NCBI GenBank assembly: GCA_027065695.1
Contig: JAMONP010000008.1
Coordinates: 1 to 53,759 of the forward strand
Reading direction: 5' to 3'
Length of the DNA: 53,759 nt
Source: Desulfuromonadales bacterium
GTDB taxonomy: Bacteria; Desulfobacterota; Desulfuromonadia; Desulfuromonadales; BM103
Part shown: in pieces, positions 1-8,589 of the stretch
Position numbering within the stretch: position 1 is the first letter of the stretch
How the letters are laid out: every line of letters begins with the position of its first letter
Translations under genes and position numbers: made by a program
The notes under the pieces: model-generated
Databases searched by the model: none
Seen by the model: only the letters and a program-made list of their open reading frames with translations
Told to the model about the DNA's origin: nothing

Positions 1-1
1 T

Positions 2-649
2 CTCGTCCCTGAGGCCTGCGAGTTGTACGATTCGGCAGGGATGACACTGGAAGAGATTGAAGCAGTCTTTGTTGCTGGTCAGCAGCAGGGCGTTGACGTT
101 ATTCGCCTGCACACTGGCGACCCCTCCATCTATGGTGCTATCCGTGAGCAGATGAACGTGCTTGACCGGCTTGGTATTGAGTACGAGGTGATACCAGGAA
201 TCAGCTCATTTCAGGCGGCAGCAGCAGCCATGAAAACTGAGCTGACCGTGCCGGAGATTTCACAAACTGTAATTCTCAGTCGAACCTCTGGCCGGACCCC
301 AATGCCTGCGATGCAGGCGTTGGAACACTTAGCCCGGACCGAGTCGACCCTCTGCCTGTTCCTGTCGGTACACAAGCTGGCGCAAGTAGCCGAAGAGTTA
401 TCGCAATATTACGGAACAGACTGTCCGGTTGGCGTCATCTTCCATGCCAGCTGGCCGGATGAGCTGTTGATTCGGGGAACTCTGGCCGATATCGCACCCA
501 AAGTTGAGGCGGCCAAGGTCACCAAGACCGCGATGATTATCGTCGGTCAGGCGTTGTCGCGCGATTTACCAGCCTCAAAACTTTACCATCGCCATTTCAG
601 TCACGGCTACCGTGACGCAGAAAAAGAACAAGGCGGAGAATCCAAATGA
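2..649 (+). CDS. cobM: Precorrin-4 / cobalt-precorrin-4 C11-methyltransferase, 5' end outside window
   Basis: SAM-dependent methylation of the corrin ring at C11 in cobalamin synthesis (cytosolic). The reading frame is already open at base 2 and reads LVPEACELYDSAGMTLEEI, an internal family segment, so the true start lies upstream. The GDPSIYGAIREQM stretch is the SAM-binding loop of tetrapyrrole methylases, followed by VIPGISSFQAAAAA and the TVILSRTSGRTPMP segment typical of CobM/CbiF. The stop overlaps the next start as ATGA, so it is translationally coupled to cbiG. First gene of the visible cobalamin operon; any cobalamin riboswitch would be off the left edge. Confidence 0.93.
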   Translation, partial: LVPEACELYDSAGMTLEEIEAVFVAGQQQGVDVIRLHTGDPSIYGAIREQMNVLDRLGIEYEVIPGISSFQAAAAAMKTELTVPEISQTVILSRTSGRTPMPAMQALEHLARTESTLCLFLSVHKLAQVAEELSQYYGTDCPVGVIFHASWPDELLIRGTLADIAPKVEAAKVTKTAMIIVGQALSRDLPASKLYHRHFSHGYRDAEKEQGGESK

Positions 650-1425
650 AGATAGCAGTGATAACTTTCTCGCCAGAAGGACTGAAAGTTATGCAGCAAA
701 TTGCCGCGGGCATGGATGTTGATCAATTTCTGCATCATGCTCTGGTGGCTCCAAAGGATGTTCATTCCTTCACACGGGTTTATGCATTGACTGAAGATAT
801 CTTCAGTCAATACTCAGGTCTGGTCTATGTTGCACCCTGCGGTGTGGTTGTGCGATCGATCGCTCCCCTCGTCAAGCACAAGCTCAAAGATCCGGCTATT
901 GTCTGTCTTGATGTCGGAGCTCGTTATGCGGTGAGTCTGCTCGGCGGTCATGAAGGGGGCGCCAACGATCTTACTGTTGCTGTCGCTAACCTGACCGGTG
1001 CCGAGCCTGTCATCTCCACGACCACAGAGGCGGTCAAGGATCTGATCATCGGCATTGGTTGCCGCAAAGGGAAAAGTGCCACCGAGATTCGCTCGGCTAT
1101 CACTTCTGCGCTGCAAATAGCTGAGGTGAAGATTGAACAGGTCCGTTACCTGGCAACCGCCGATGTCAAAGCAAACGAACCAGGGATGTTGCAGGCTGCC
1201 ACAGAACTGGGGATTCCACTGCGCATTATCGATGCGGAACAGATCCGAATCAGCAACCTCCCCTTCACCGAGTCTGAATTTGTTCAACAGAAAGTCAATC
1301 TTCCTGCGGTGTCTGAACCCGCAGCACTACTTTCCGGAAGGAGAACGTCATTAATACTTCAGAAAACAGCCTTCAACGGCATAACGATAGCGATCGCCAG
1401 GGAAAACTGTACCTCATTGGCATAG
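646..1425 (+). CDS. cbiG: Cobalt-precorrin-5A hydrolase
   Basis: Opens the delta-lactone ring of cobalt-precorrin-5A, releasing acetaldehyde, in the anaerobic (early cobalt insertion) cobalamin route. At 259 residues it is shorter than many CbiG proteins. The N-terminal domain (about 1-135; YVAPCGVVVRSIAPL and the LLGGHEGGAND motif) is followed almost directly by the C-terminal domain (about 135-259; GIGCRKG, then EPAALLSGRR near the end), so the variable middle domain appears reduced or absent. ATG overlaps the cobM stop. Its C-terminal coding region overlaps the proposed cobJ start region. Confidence 0.9.
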   Translation: MKIAVITFSPEGLKVMQQIAAGMDVDQFLHHALVAPKDVHSFTRVYALTEDIFSQYSGLVYVAPCGVVVRSIAPLVKHKLKDPAIVCLDVGARYAVSLLGGHEGGANDLTVAVANLTGAEPVISTTTEAVKDLIIGIGCRKGKSATEIRSAITSALQIAEVKIEQVRYLATADVKANEPGMLQAATELGIPLRIIDAEQIRISNLPFTESEFVQQKVNLPAVSEPAALLSGRRTSLILQKTAFNGITIAIARENCTSLA

Positions 1426-2129
1426 GTCCAGGTAATCCTCAGGATCGAACTCATCGGGCGAGCCAGGCTATTTCAGAGAGTACAGTTGTGGTTGGATATG
1501 GCCCCTATGTCGAAGCCATAGACGATCTGATCAGCCATCAGCAGGTCATTACTTCCGGGATGATGAAGGAAGCAGACCGCTGCCGCTCGGCCATCGATCA
1601 GGCAAAGGCAGGTCATGTGGTCTCTCTGGTTTCATCTGGCGATGCCGGTGTCTACGGCATGGCCGGACTGGCCATGGAAATGGCCGCAGCAGAGGGAGAC
1701 ACCATCGATATGGTGGTCATCCCCGGAGTGACCGCCGCTAACTCAGCGGCCGCACTTATGGGTGCGCCTTTGATGCTCGACTCAGCTACCATCAGCCTGA
1801 GTGACTTACTGGTTCCCTGGGAGATGATTGTCAAACGTCTCGAAGCCGTAGCTGCCGTGGATATGGTTGTCTCTTTATATAACCCGCGCAGCAAAAAACG
1901 GGTTATGCAATTAGAGGAGGCAGTGAGGATCTTTCTCCAACAACGCTCCGGCACGACCCCAGCAGGTGTTGCCACAGCAGTTGGTGCTGATGATGAGAAG
2001 CTGGTGCTTACTGACCTGGACCATCTGCTTGAGCAAGAAATTGGCATGCGCTCTATCGTGATTATAGGCAATTCCAGTACTCGTATTTTAAATGGGCGCA
2101 TGGTAACCCCGCGCGGCTATTATAAATGA
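1350..2129 (+). CDS. cobJ: Precorrin-3B / cobalt-factor III C17-methyltransferase, apparent ATT start
   Basis: Methylates C17 with ring contraction in corrin synthesis. The frame encodes GKLYLIGIGPGNPQDRTHRA, the indispensable N-terminal tetrapyrrole-methylase motif, then GYGPYVEAI and SSGDAGVYGMAGL. The first ATG/GTG/TTG that could start it (GTG at 1488) would delete the GIGPG loop, so it is very unlikely. An AAGGAG at 1338-1343 sits six bases before ATT at 1350, giving a 259-residue protein of normal family length. ATT is a rare start codon, so I infer either a genuine ATT start or an ATG-to-ATT substitution. A CTG at 1407 is a weaker alternative. The stop overlaps cobK as ATGA. Confidence 0.85.
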   Translation: MNTSENSLQRHNDSDRQGKLYLIGIGPGNPQDRTHRASQAISESTVVVGYGPYVEAIDDLISHQQVITSGMMKEADRCRSAIDQAKAGHVVSLVSSGDAGVYGMAGLAMEMAAAEGDTIDMVVIPGVTAANSAAALMGAPLMLDSATISLSDLLVPWEMIVKRLEAVAAVDMVVSLYNPRSKKRVMQLEEAVRIFLQQRSGTTPAGVATAVGADDEKLVLTDLDHLLEQEIGMRSIVIIGNSSTRILNGRMVTPRGYYK

Positions 2130-2893
2130 AAGAATTCGATCAACGAAGGATTCTTCTGCTGGGTGGCACCAGTGAAACGGCACCACTGGCGACGAAACTG
2201 GCCTTTGCTGGATTTCAGGTGCTGGTGTCCACGGCCACTGATGAGCCCTTGCAGATTGGTGAGCATCTGGCCATAAAGCGTCGTTGTGGTCGATTGAACC
2301 TTGCAGAGATGGCCAGGTTGATGGTCGAACAGAGAATTCCTGTTTTGATTGATGCCACTCATCCTTATGCCAGCGTGGTTCATGAGGTTGCTCGCAAGGC
2401 CTGCGAGAAAGCTGGCTGCGCATATCTGCGCTATCAGCGTCAGGAGACACAGGTGCAGGACGATAGCTGGTGCTATACCGACAGCCATGAAGAAGCGGCA
2501 GCGCTCGCCTGCGAATCAGGTCAGCCAATTCTGCTAACCATTGGTTCGCGCCATCTGTTGCCTTATGTCGAGCAAGCAAGGCAACGGCAGGTCCAGCTTT
2601 ATGCCAGGGTTTTAAATCACCCAGAGTCGGTTGGCGCTTGCGAATCTGCAAAGCTCGAAGAATCACGCCGTATTTTAGGTCGTGGTCCTTTCAGTTATGA
2701 AGATAACGTAAAGTTGATTCGTCAACACGAGATTGGCGTGGTTGTGACCAAGGAGAGTGGTAAGGTCGGTGGTGTAGAAGAGAAGTGGCGTGCTGCGGAG
2801 CATGAAGGTTGTCAGTTTGTCGTTGTCAGACGTCCGGTGGAATCACCGGAACAGTCTTATAGCACTATGAGTGAACTGCTGGCTGTGCTGTAA
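2126..2893 (+). CDS. cobK: Precorrin-6A / cobalt-precorrin-6A reductase
   Basis: NAD(P)H-dependent reduction of the corrin macrocycle in cobalamin synthesis. 255 residues, normal for CobK/CbiJ. RILLLGGTSETAPLA at residues 8-22 is the nucleotide-binding start; DATHPYASVVHEVARKAC (about 75-92) and the YLRYQRQE segment are family signatures; VVTKESGKVGG near the C-terminus is also typical. ATG overlaps the cobJ stop (ATGA), so it belongs to the same coupled operon. 68 bases separate it from the next gene. Confidence 0.92.
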   Translation: MKEFDQRRILLLGGTSETAPLATKLAFAGFQVLVSTATDEPLQIGEHLAIKRRCGRLNLAEMARLMVEQRIPVLIDATHPYASVVHEVARKACEKAGCAYLRYQRQETQVQDDSWCYTDSHEEAAALACESGQPILLTIGSRHLLPYVEQARQRQVQLYARVLNHPESVGACESAKLEESRRILGRGPFSYEDNVKLIRQHEIGVVVTKESGKVGGVEEKWRAAEHEGCQFVVVRRPVESPEQSYSTMSELLAVL

Positions 2894-2961
2894 CAGCAGC
2901 GTCCTCAATATCTGAGACGTAATGAAAACCAATGAACCATTGAATATCTTTGAGGTGTTAA

Positions 2962-4728
2962 GTGAAGAGTGAAACTCAGGTTTACCTGGTTGGTGCAGGT
3001 CCAGGAGATACCGGTTTGATAACAGTGAAGGGTTTACGCTGTCTGCAGCAAGCTGATGTCGTCCTTTACGATAAACTGGCGAACCCCGAATTTCTCAAAG
3101 AAGCACCCGAAGGCGCCGAATTAATTTATGTTGGCAAGGTAAAAGGCCATCACTTGCTCCCTCAAGAGCAGATTAATGAACTCCTTGAGGAAAAAGCCTG
3201 TGCCGGTTGTATCGTTGTGCGCCTCAAGGGTGGAGATCCCTATATCTTTGGGCGAGGGGGCGAGGAAGCACAGCACCTTGAACAGGCCGGGATCCCCTTT
3301 GAAGTTGTCCCCGGAATAACCGCCGGGTTTGCTGCTGCGGCCTATGCGGGCATTCCCGTTACTCACCGTGACTGCACAACCAGCGTCAGTCTCATTACCG
3401 GTCATGCTAAGCCTGGCAACGAGGAACAAACCGATATCAACTGGAAGGCTCTCGCTTCTGGTAATGGAACACTGGTCTTTTACATGGGGCTGAGTAATAT
3501 CGCCACGATTTGCCAGGAGTTAATCTATAACGGACGTGCGGCCAATACGCCTGTTGCTATTATCAGCTGTGCGACCACTGAACAGCAACAGACCCTCACA
3601 ACTACCCTTGGCGAAGCGCCGCAGCAGGCTGAACAAAATAAAATCCCCACCCCTTCGGTGATTGTTGTTGGTGAGGTTGTTGCTTTGCGTGATCAATTAC
3701 GCTGGTTCGACAGTGAGCCACTCTCTGGGCGAAACTCTCTACCTTCCAACACCCCAATCCAAGGCTTCGAATGCAGCGATAACATTGCAAAACACGGTGT
3801 CGAAAATACAGCATCAAAAAGTTTGCCTGTTTTACTCAAAAACCCATGTATTCTACTCCTTGGTGGCGGAGAGGTTGCTTATCGAAAAGCTAAGGTCCTC
3901 TTAGATAATCAGATTGAGTTTAAAATTCTTACCCAGTCAATTCTCCCCACATTTAAAGAGTTTGCAGGTAAAGCAAACCTAACAATCAAGCAGGTTCATG
4001 CCGCAGACTTGAAACCTTTCAATATTATTGTTGATGCAACAGGCAATCCTGCTGTTGCCAAACTGCTCTTTGCGGAAAAACAGCAGCGCTTTGTGCTGAT
4101 CAATATTGTCGATATTCCTGAGCATTGCGATTTCTATTTCTCCTCTCTGCTCAACTACGGGCGGTTGAAGATTGCTGTTTCCACGGATGGCGCCAGTCCT
4201 ACAGTCGGCCAGGTGGTACGTGATAAAATCAAGGCGATGATTCCGGACAATCTTGCCGATTTGCTAGAGGAAAAGGCTGCTGGGCGTAGCCGTGGTGCGA
4301 TTGATGCCAAAGTGACACGTGAACAGACGTTGACCCTGCTGGCGCAGGTGTACCTGATTGGTTGCGGCCCCGGTGATGTCAATCTCCTGACCCTGCAAGC
4401 CTACACCTGTATTCAGAAGATGGATGTGGTGCTCTACGACGATCTCATCCCGCAGCAGATCCTGGATATTGTTCCCGCTTCGACGCAGCAAGTCTATGTG
4501 GGTAAACATAAGGAAGTTCATGGCTGGAAACAGGATGACATTAATCAAACCCTTCTTGATTATGCCAGGCAAGGCTTGCAGGTGGCGCGACTGAAAAGTG
4601 GTGACCCCTACATTTCCGGTCGGGACACCGAGGAAGCAGAGTTCCTGATCAAACAAGGGATCCGGGTGCAGGTGCTTTCAGGGATCAGTTCTGCGTTATC
4701 TGCGTCGCGTCTGCCGGTATCCCATTAA
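2962..4728 (+). CDS. cobA: Fused uroporphyrinogen-III C-methyltransferase / precorrin-2 dehydrogenase with broken second methyltransferase domain
   Basis: Makes precorrin-2 (and, by its middle domain, sirohydrochlorin) at the branch to cobalamin, siroheme and related tetrapyrroles. Residues about 1-260 are a full SUMT (VYLVGAGPGD, VRLKGGDPYIFGRGGEE, VVPGITAGFAAAAYAGIPVTH). Residues about 290-450 are a CysG-N/Met8 Rossmann domain (ILLLGGGEVAYRKAKVLL, then the VSTDGASPTVGQVVRDKI signature). Residues about 460-588 begin a second SUMT (VYLIGCGPGDVNLLT, RLKSGDPYISGRD) that stops early after GISSALSAS through a frameshift (see 4707-4831). GTG start with TGAGG upstream. The first two domains look intact. 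Confidence 0.88.
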   Translation: MKSETQVYLVGAGPGDTGLITVKGLRCLQQADVVLYDKLANPEFLKEAPEGAELIYVGKVKGHHLLPQEQINELLEEKACAGCIVVRLKGGDPYIFGRGGEEAQHLEQAGIPFEVVPGITAGFAAAAYAGIPVTHRDCTTSVSLITGHAKPGNEEQTDINWKALASGNGTLVFYMGLSNIATICQELIYNGRAANTPVAIISCATTEQQQTLTTTLGEAPQQAEQNKIPTPSVIVVGEVVALRDQLRWFDSEPLSGRNSLPSNTPIQGFECSDNIAKHGVENTASKSLPVLLKNPCILLLGGGEVAYRKAKVLLDNQIEFKILTQSILPTFKEFAGKANLTIKQVHAADLKPFNIIVDATGNPAVAKLLFAEKQQRFVLINIVDIPEHCDFYFSSLLNYGRLKIAVSTDGASPTVGQVVRDKIKAMIPDNLADLLEEKAAGRSRGAIDAKVTREQTLTLLAQVYLIGCGPGDVNLLTLQAYTCIQKMDVVLYDDLIPQQILDIVPASTQQVYVGKHKEVHGWKQDDINQTLLDYARQGLQVARLKSGDPYISGRDTEEAEFLIKQGIRVQVLSGISSALSASRLPVSH

Positions 4729-4831
4729 CCGCGCGCGGCCTGTGGTACTAGTGTTTGGCGAAGTCGTGAATCTCCATCAGATCCTGCCTCAGGACTCTTA
4801 TCTAAAGACTGACGATCCTTTTCAAGCTTGA
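4707..4831 (+). pseudogene. Decayed C-terminal remnant of the second SUMT domain
   Basis: Just past the frameshift, frame 4707 reads ASAGIPLTARGLWY then a stop, the normal continuation of a SUMT after GISSALSA. A third frame from 4751 reads VFGEVVNLHQILPQDSYL and ends at TGA 4829-4831, matching the usual C-terminal VGEVV strand. About 80 residues expected between these pieces are missing. So the domain suffered a frameshift plus an internal deletion. Redundancy with the intact N-terminal SUMT would explain tolerance of the loss (inference). Confidence 0.8.
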
Positions 4832-4908
4832 CATAAAATCCACTTTGTTTATATTGGAGCTTAATAATTAACTTTAATTAAGCTCCTGGCCGGGTCGGTC
4901 CTTCCCTG

Positions 4909-5069
4909 GGAGCTTGTCCGACAATAAAGGTCGAAGCGAAAATCCAGAAGTTTGAGAACAGACTTTAGCTCGTTTGAGAGTAATAGCCATAGCTATTGGT
5001 CGAAAAGGAGCTGAAATATGGGCCAAACAGCTGGGTTTGCAGCCGATCATGGATTGTCGGACAAGCTCC
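4909..5069 (+). repeat. Palindromic MITE-like element, copy A
   Basis: A 161-base element bounded by a perfect 17-base terminal inverted repeat (GGAGCTTGTCCGACAAT at 4909-4925 and its complement at 5053-5069). The internal block around 4970-5032 (GAGAGTAATAGCC, ATTGGTCGAAAAGGAGCTGA) recurs inverted in the copy at 18975-19142. No transposase is encoded. It creates an open frame in phase with the downstream kinase, which can mislead start prediction. Confidence 0.85.
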
Positions 5070-5189
5070 TTGAGGAAGGTAGCGGAATGCCTCAGGTTGC
5101 AAACAAGTCCGCCGGGTTGCCAGGGTGAATTCAGAGGTACCGAATTCTTTCCTGAACCCGGTTTCTTTGTGGCATTTGCTGGATTAACT

Positions 5190-6818
5190 ATGACGATTTT
5201 CAAGTCGCTCAGTCGGAGTCTGATCAGCAAGTTCACTTTCAGAACTGGTCTTGTGCTGCTAGTCACGATCTCTCTCTTTGCCTCTTTCAATATCGCGACA
5301 CTTAAGGAAATTTTTCTACAGGATGCCAGGAGTGACATTGAAACCGTAAGCGAAATAATCCTGCATACGACACATTTTCAGATGTTGGAGGATAATCGCC
5401 TGCGGGTCTACCAGATGATGGAAGAGGTCCGGTCACATGAAAAAATAGATCGTATCCGGCTTTTCAGTCCGACAGGTCTGGTTCATTTTTCCACTTACGA
5501 TGAAGAGACCGGCAAATCCATTGCTGATATCAATGAGACTTGCAAGGAGTGTATTTCCGACGAATTTTTGATTGATAACCATCCCCTTGAAGATAGTAGC
5601 CGGGTTTTCTATAACAATAATGGAGAAGAGATCCTCAGTGTCACCACGGCAATTCCCAATCAGCCAAGCTGCTCTACTGCGGCCTGTCATGTGCATCCAC
5701 CGGATGTCAAGACCATTGGCTATCTTGAGGTGCAAGGGTCATTGGCCAAAATTGGTGTGCAGGCAAGCAGCTATCGCGACAGTATTGCTGCTTTTGGCGT
5801 TATCCTGCTGCTGCTTGTTATCTTTTGCCTGAGCTGGATGACACAGAGCATGGTCATCAACCCGGTGCATGATCTTCTGCTGCATGCCCGAAAAGTCTCG
5901 AATATGGAGCTTGACAGTCATCTGATCCTGAAGTCGAATGATGAGATCGGTGAGCTTTCCGAAGCGTTTAACGATATGACGGCAAGATTGAAAGAAACGA
6001 CCAATGAATTCCAGGAATTGACCGAAACACTCGAAGCAAAAGTCCTGGAACGGACTGAAGAGATTGCCCAGGTCAACGATCAATTGGTGCGATCAGAGAA
6101 GTTGGCTTCACTTGGCGAGCTGGTTGCCGGAATTGCGCATGAGATCAACAACCCTCTAACCGGGATCCTGATGTTTGCCAATATGTTTGCTGACGACAAA
6201 AGGCTTGATGATAGACAGCGCGAAGACGCCCAGACGATTGTCCATGAAACCAAGCGTTGTGCTGACATTGTCAAGCGGCTGCTTGATTTTTCGCGAACAT
6301 CGATCCCTGACAAACGACTTAAGTCCCTGTCGCAAATTATGGAGAACACCTTGGCGCTGGTGTCGCATCATGCGACTGTTAATGATGTTGAGATTGTATG
6401 TCATTACGGCGTCAATCTACCTGATATTGACGTTGATCCAACCCAGATGGAGCAGGTATTCATTAACCTGCTGGTTAATGCCTGCCATGCGATGCCGACA
6501 GGTGGGCGTCTGACTATTACCATACGCACAGATTTAAAGCGTGATCTACTGATTACGACTATTGAGGATACTGGTCAGGGGATCGCTGAAGAAAATATGG
6601 GACGGATTTTCGACCCATTTTTTACAACCAAGAACCAGGAACTGGATGGGGTGGCGGGGACTGGTCTTGGCTTGTCGGTGTCCTATGGCATCATTGAGAA
6701 TCATGGCGGGCAGATCTCGGTGCAAAGTGCTATTGGTCATGGGACAGTGTTTACCATCGAACTGCCCATCACGTCGTTGATGCGGACAGCCAAAGACACG
6801 ACCTTATCTATAGCGTAG
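5190..6818 (+). CDS. Membrane histidine kinase with periplasmic c-haem-type sensor domain
   Basis: Phosphodonor for the adjacent sigma-54 activator (inference from adjacency). Start set at ATG 5190; a longer frame from 4974 would translate the repeat. Residues: helix about 19-37, periplasmic domain 38-196, helix about 197-216, HAMP about 217-270, a short coiled coil, HisKA with LVAGIAHEINNPLTGIL, HATPase with NLLVNACHAMP and GTGLGLSVSYGII. The periplasmic part has C118-x2-C121 without a following His, and C161-x4-C166-H167-x-H169, resembling haem c attachment sites. The same arrangement recurs in the 12381 protein. Family knowledge: Geobacter chemoreceptors carry comparable periplasmic haem sensor domains. 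Ligand or redox signal unknown. Confidence 0.88.
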   Translation: MTIFKSLSRSLISKFTFRTGLVLLVTISLFASFNIATLKEIFLQDARSDIETVSEIILHTTHFQMLEDNRLRVYQMMEEVRSHEKIDRIRLFSPTGLVHFSTYDEETGKSIADINETCKECISDEFLIDNHPLEDSSRVFYNNNGEEILSVTTAIPNQPSCSTAACHVHPPDVKTIGYLEVQGSLAKIGVQASSYRDSIAAFGVILLLLVIFCLSWMTQSMVINPVHDLLLHARKVSNMELDSHLILKSNDEIGELSEAFNDMTARLKETTNEFQELTETLEAKVLERTEEIAQVNDQLVRSEKLASLGELVAGIAHEINNPLTGILMFANMFADDKRLDDRQREDAQTIVHETKRCADIVKRLLDFSRTSIPDKRLKSLSQIMENTLALVSHHATVNDVEIVCHYGVNLPDIDVDPTQMEQVFINLLVNACHAMPTGGRLTITIRTDLKRDLLITTIEDTGQGIAEENMGRIFDPFFTTKNQELDGVAGTGLGLSVSYGIIENHGGQISVQSAIGHGTVFTIELPITSLMRTAKDTTLSIA

Positions 6819-6854
6819 TGTGCTTACAGGCCGGCTGTCCTTGAAGAGGATGTT

Positions 6855-8276
6855 ATGAACAAAGAAATCGAACGAATTATGATTGCTGATGATGATGCGG
6901 TCATCCGTGAAGGTTTGCGACGCATTCTCACTGCGGAAGGTTACGACGTTGAAACCGTCAGTAATGGTCGGGCGGCTTTGGACAGGTTGGAGCAGGAAAG
7001 GTTCAAGCTGCTTGTGACTGACTTGAAAATGCCTGGCATGAGTGGGTTGGAAGTGCTTGAGTCGATACGCATTCGACAGCCGGAACTGCCGGTGGTGCTG
7101 ATTACCGGTTATGCGGCAATAGATAATGCCGTTGAGGCAATGAAAAATGGTGCAACGGATTATCTGGCCAAACCATTTGCTAACGAGGAGATTATCAACA
7201 AAGTCAAAAATGCTATTAAAACCAGGACCGTGCTGATCGATGATATCTGTCTCTGGCGGGAAATGAGTGAGACCCATGGTTTTGATAAGCTGATTGGTGA
7301 CAGTTGCGAAATGAAACAACTTTACCAGCGCATCATGCAGGTGGCTCCGACAGACAGTACTGTATTGATCAGTGGTGAAAGTGGCACAGGCAAAGAACTG
7401 GTGGCTCGTGCTATCCATGAACACAGTTCACGACGTTTGCAGTCTTTTGTTGCGCTTGACTGTACGTCTCTGGCTGAAAGTCTTCTGGAAAGCGAACTCT
7501 TTGGCCATGTCAAGGGCTCCTTTACCGGTGCAATACAGACAAAACGCGGATTGTTTGAAGTCGCCGATGGTGGCACGTTGTTTCTTGATGAGGTTGGCAA
7601 TATCAGTCTGACGACTCAGGCCAAACTGCTGCGCGTTCTGCAGGAACGTGTTGTCACTCCAATCGGGGGAACCAAGCCAATCGCAATCAATATTCGCCTG
7701 GTTGCCGCCACCAATGTCAAGCTGCAGGAAATGATCAAACAGGGGACCTTCCGTGAGGACCTCTTCTTCAGACTCAACATTATTCCAATTGAACTGCCTC
7801 CCTTGAGAGATCGCAAGGGTGATTTGATGCTACTGGCGAGCAAGTTCCTTAAGCGCTTTGCCGAGGAGAATGGCAAGGAGATCAGGGGCTTCAGTCCGGA
7901 TGTGATTGATCAACTGGAACATTACGCTTTTCCAGGCAATGTCCGCGAACTTGAAAATCTTATCGAACGGGCAGTGGTCCTTTCTCATTCGGACTTCCTC
8001 CAGCGCCAGGACCTGGAAATGCCGGGGGATGAGCGTGCCACCTCTTTGTCTGCCGATAACACAGTTCCTCTAGATGCAAATGAATTGAAGGAACGTAAGC
8101 GTTTGCTGCGTGAGGAGGCAGTAGTGCCGCTGGAACGAGCCTTTTTGCTGAGTGCACTGGATCGCAATGACTGGAATATCACCAGGGCTGCAGAAGAGGT
8201 TGGTATGCAGCGGCCCAATTTCCAGGCTATGCTCAAAAAACAGGGGATCAGTGTCCGGTCAAGGACAATTGGGTAA
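6855..8276 (+). CDS. NtrC-family sigma-54-dependent response regulator
   Basis: Cytosolic enhancer-binding protein, 473 residues. Receiver about 1-125 (IADDDAV, phospho-acceptor in VTDLKMPG, LITGY, AKPF), AAA+ domain about 145-380 (Walker A GESGTGKE, the sigma-54 contact loop as GSFTGA instead of GAFTGA, GGTLFLDEVG), and a Fis-type helix-turn-helix at the C-terminus (NITRAAEEVGMQRPNFQAML). It lies 36 bases after the haem-sensor kinase. Two palindromes and a sigma-54 promoter begin about 100 bases downstream, so the operon starting at 8665 is its likely target. It has a receiver instead of a GAF domain, so it is not NifA. Confidence 0.93.
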   Translation: MNKEIERIMIADDDAVIREGLRRILTAEGYDVETVSNGRAALDRLEQERFKLLVTDLKMPGMSGLEVLESIRIRQPELPVVLITGYAAIDNAVEAMKNGATDYLAKPFANEEIINKVKNAIKTRTVLIDDICLWREMSETHGFDKLIGDSCEMKQLYQRIMQVAPTDSTVLISGESGTGKELVARAIHEHSSRRLQSFVALDCTSLAESLLESELFGHVKGSFTGAIQTKRGLFEVADGGTLFLDEVGNISLTTQAKLLRVLQERVVTPIGGTKPIAINIRLVAATNVKLQEMIKQGTFREDLFFRLNIIPIELPPLRDRKGDLMLLASKFLKRFAEENGKEIRGFSPDVIDQLEHYAFPGNVRELENLIERAVVLSHSDFLQRQDLEMPGDERATSLSADNTVPLDANELKERKRLLREEAVVPLERAFLLSALDRNDWNITRAAEEVGMQRPNFQAMLKKQGISVRSRTIG

Positions 8277-8371
8277 GTAAGATCCCCCTCCTTAGTTACC
8301 CTGCTGCCTTTTTCGCTTAGGCTCGTATAGTCCGACAGCCCCCTGACCAAAAAATAACAATATAATTGCTC

Positions 8372-8389
8372 TGTATATTTTTTTATACA
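8372..8389. promoter_or_regulatory. Upstream activator-type palindrome 1
   Basis: TGTATA-N6-TATACA inverted repeat about 218 bases upstream of the sigma-54 -24 element at 8590. Placement and symmetry suit an enhancer for the NtrC-family protein encoded immediately upstream. The spacer is all T. Confidence 0.6.
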
Positions 8390-8472
8390 CTGACCATCTC
8401 CGATGAAAGTCTAAACTTCTCAGCTACTTACAAGAAACACATGTGACGCCTCCCAATATCTACGGATTGTTC

Positions 8473-8491
8473 TGTATATTTTTTTTATACA
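8473..8491. promoter_or_regulatory. Upstream activator-type palindrome 2
   Basis: Second TGTATA...TATACA inverted repeat (7-base T spacer), 101 bases downstream of the first and about 117 upstream of the -24 element. Apart from these sites, and TAGTCCGACAGCC at about 8328-8340 that matches the end of the MITE-like repeat, the 8277-8589 interval holds nothing I recognise. Confidence 0.6.
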
Positions 8492-8589
8492 TTGTCACTT
8501 AACTGGCAGGTAATTGGGCTTTATTCCTATCCACACAAAATCCTTTTAAAACAATACCTTAAAAAAATTAAATAAAAATTTTCTAAGAA

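Noticed and set aside
1-60. Cobalamin riboswitch for the cob operon
   Set aside because: The window opens inside cobM, so any riboswitch would lie upstream; none is visible before 2962 either.
814-1287. Minus-strand frame opposite cbiG
   Set aside because: Shadow of the coding strand with no domain similarity; same for long antisense frames opposite nifD, nifK, draG and the vWA genes.
4974-5189. Longer N-terminus for the haem-sensor kinase
   Set aside because: The extra 72 codons translate the MITE-like repeat and the stretch behind it; membrane-protein start MTIFKSLSRSL at 5190 is typical.
6855-8276. Possible NifA
   Set aside because: It has a receiver domain instead of an N-terminal GAF and lacks the Cys-rich linker; it sits with a haem-sensor kinase and the redox operon.
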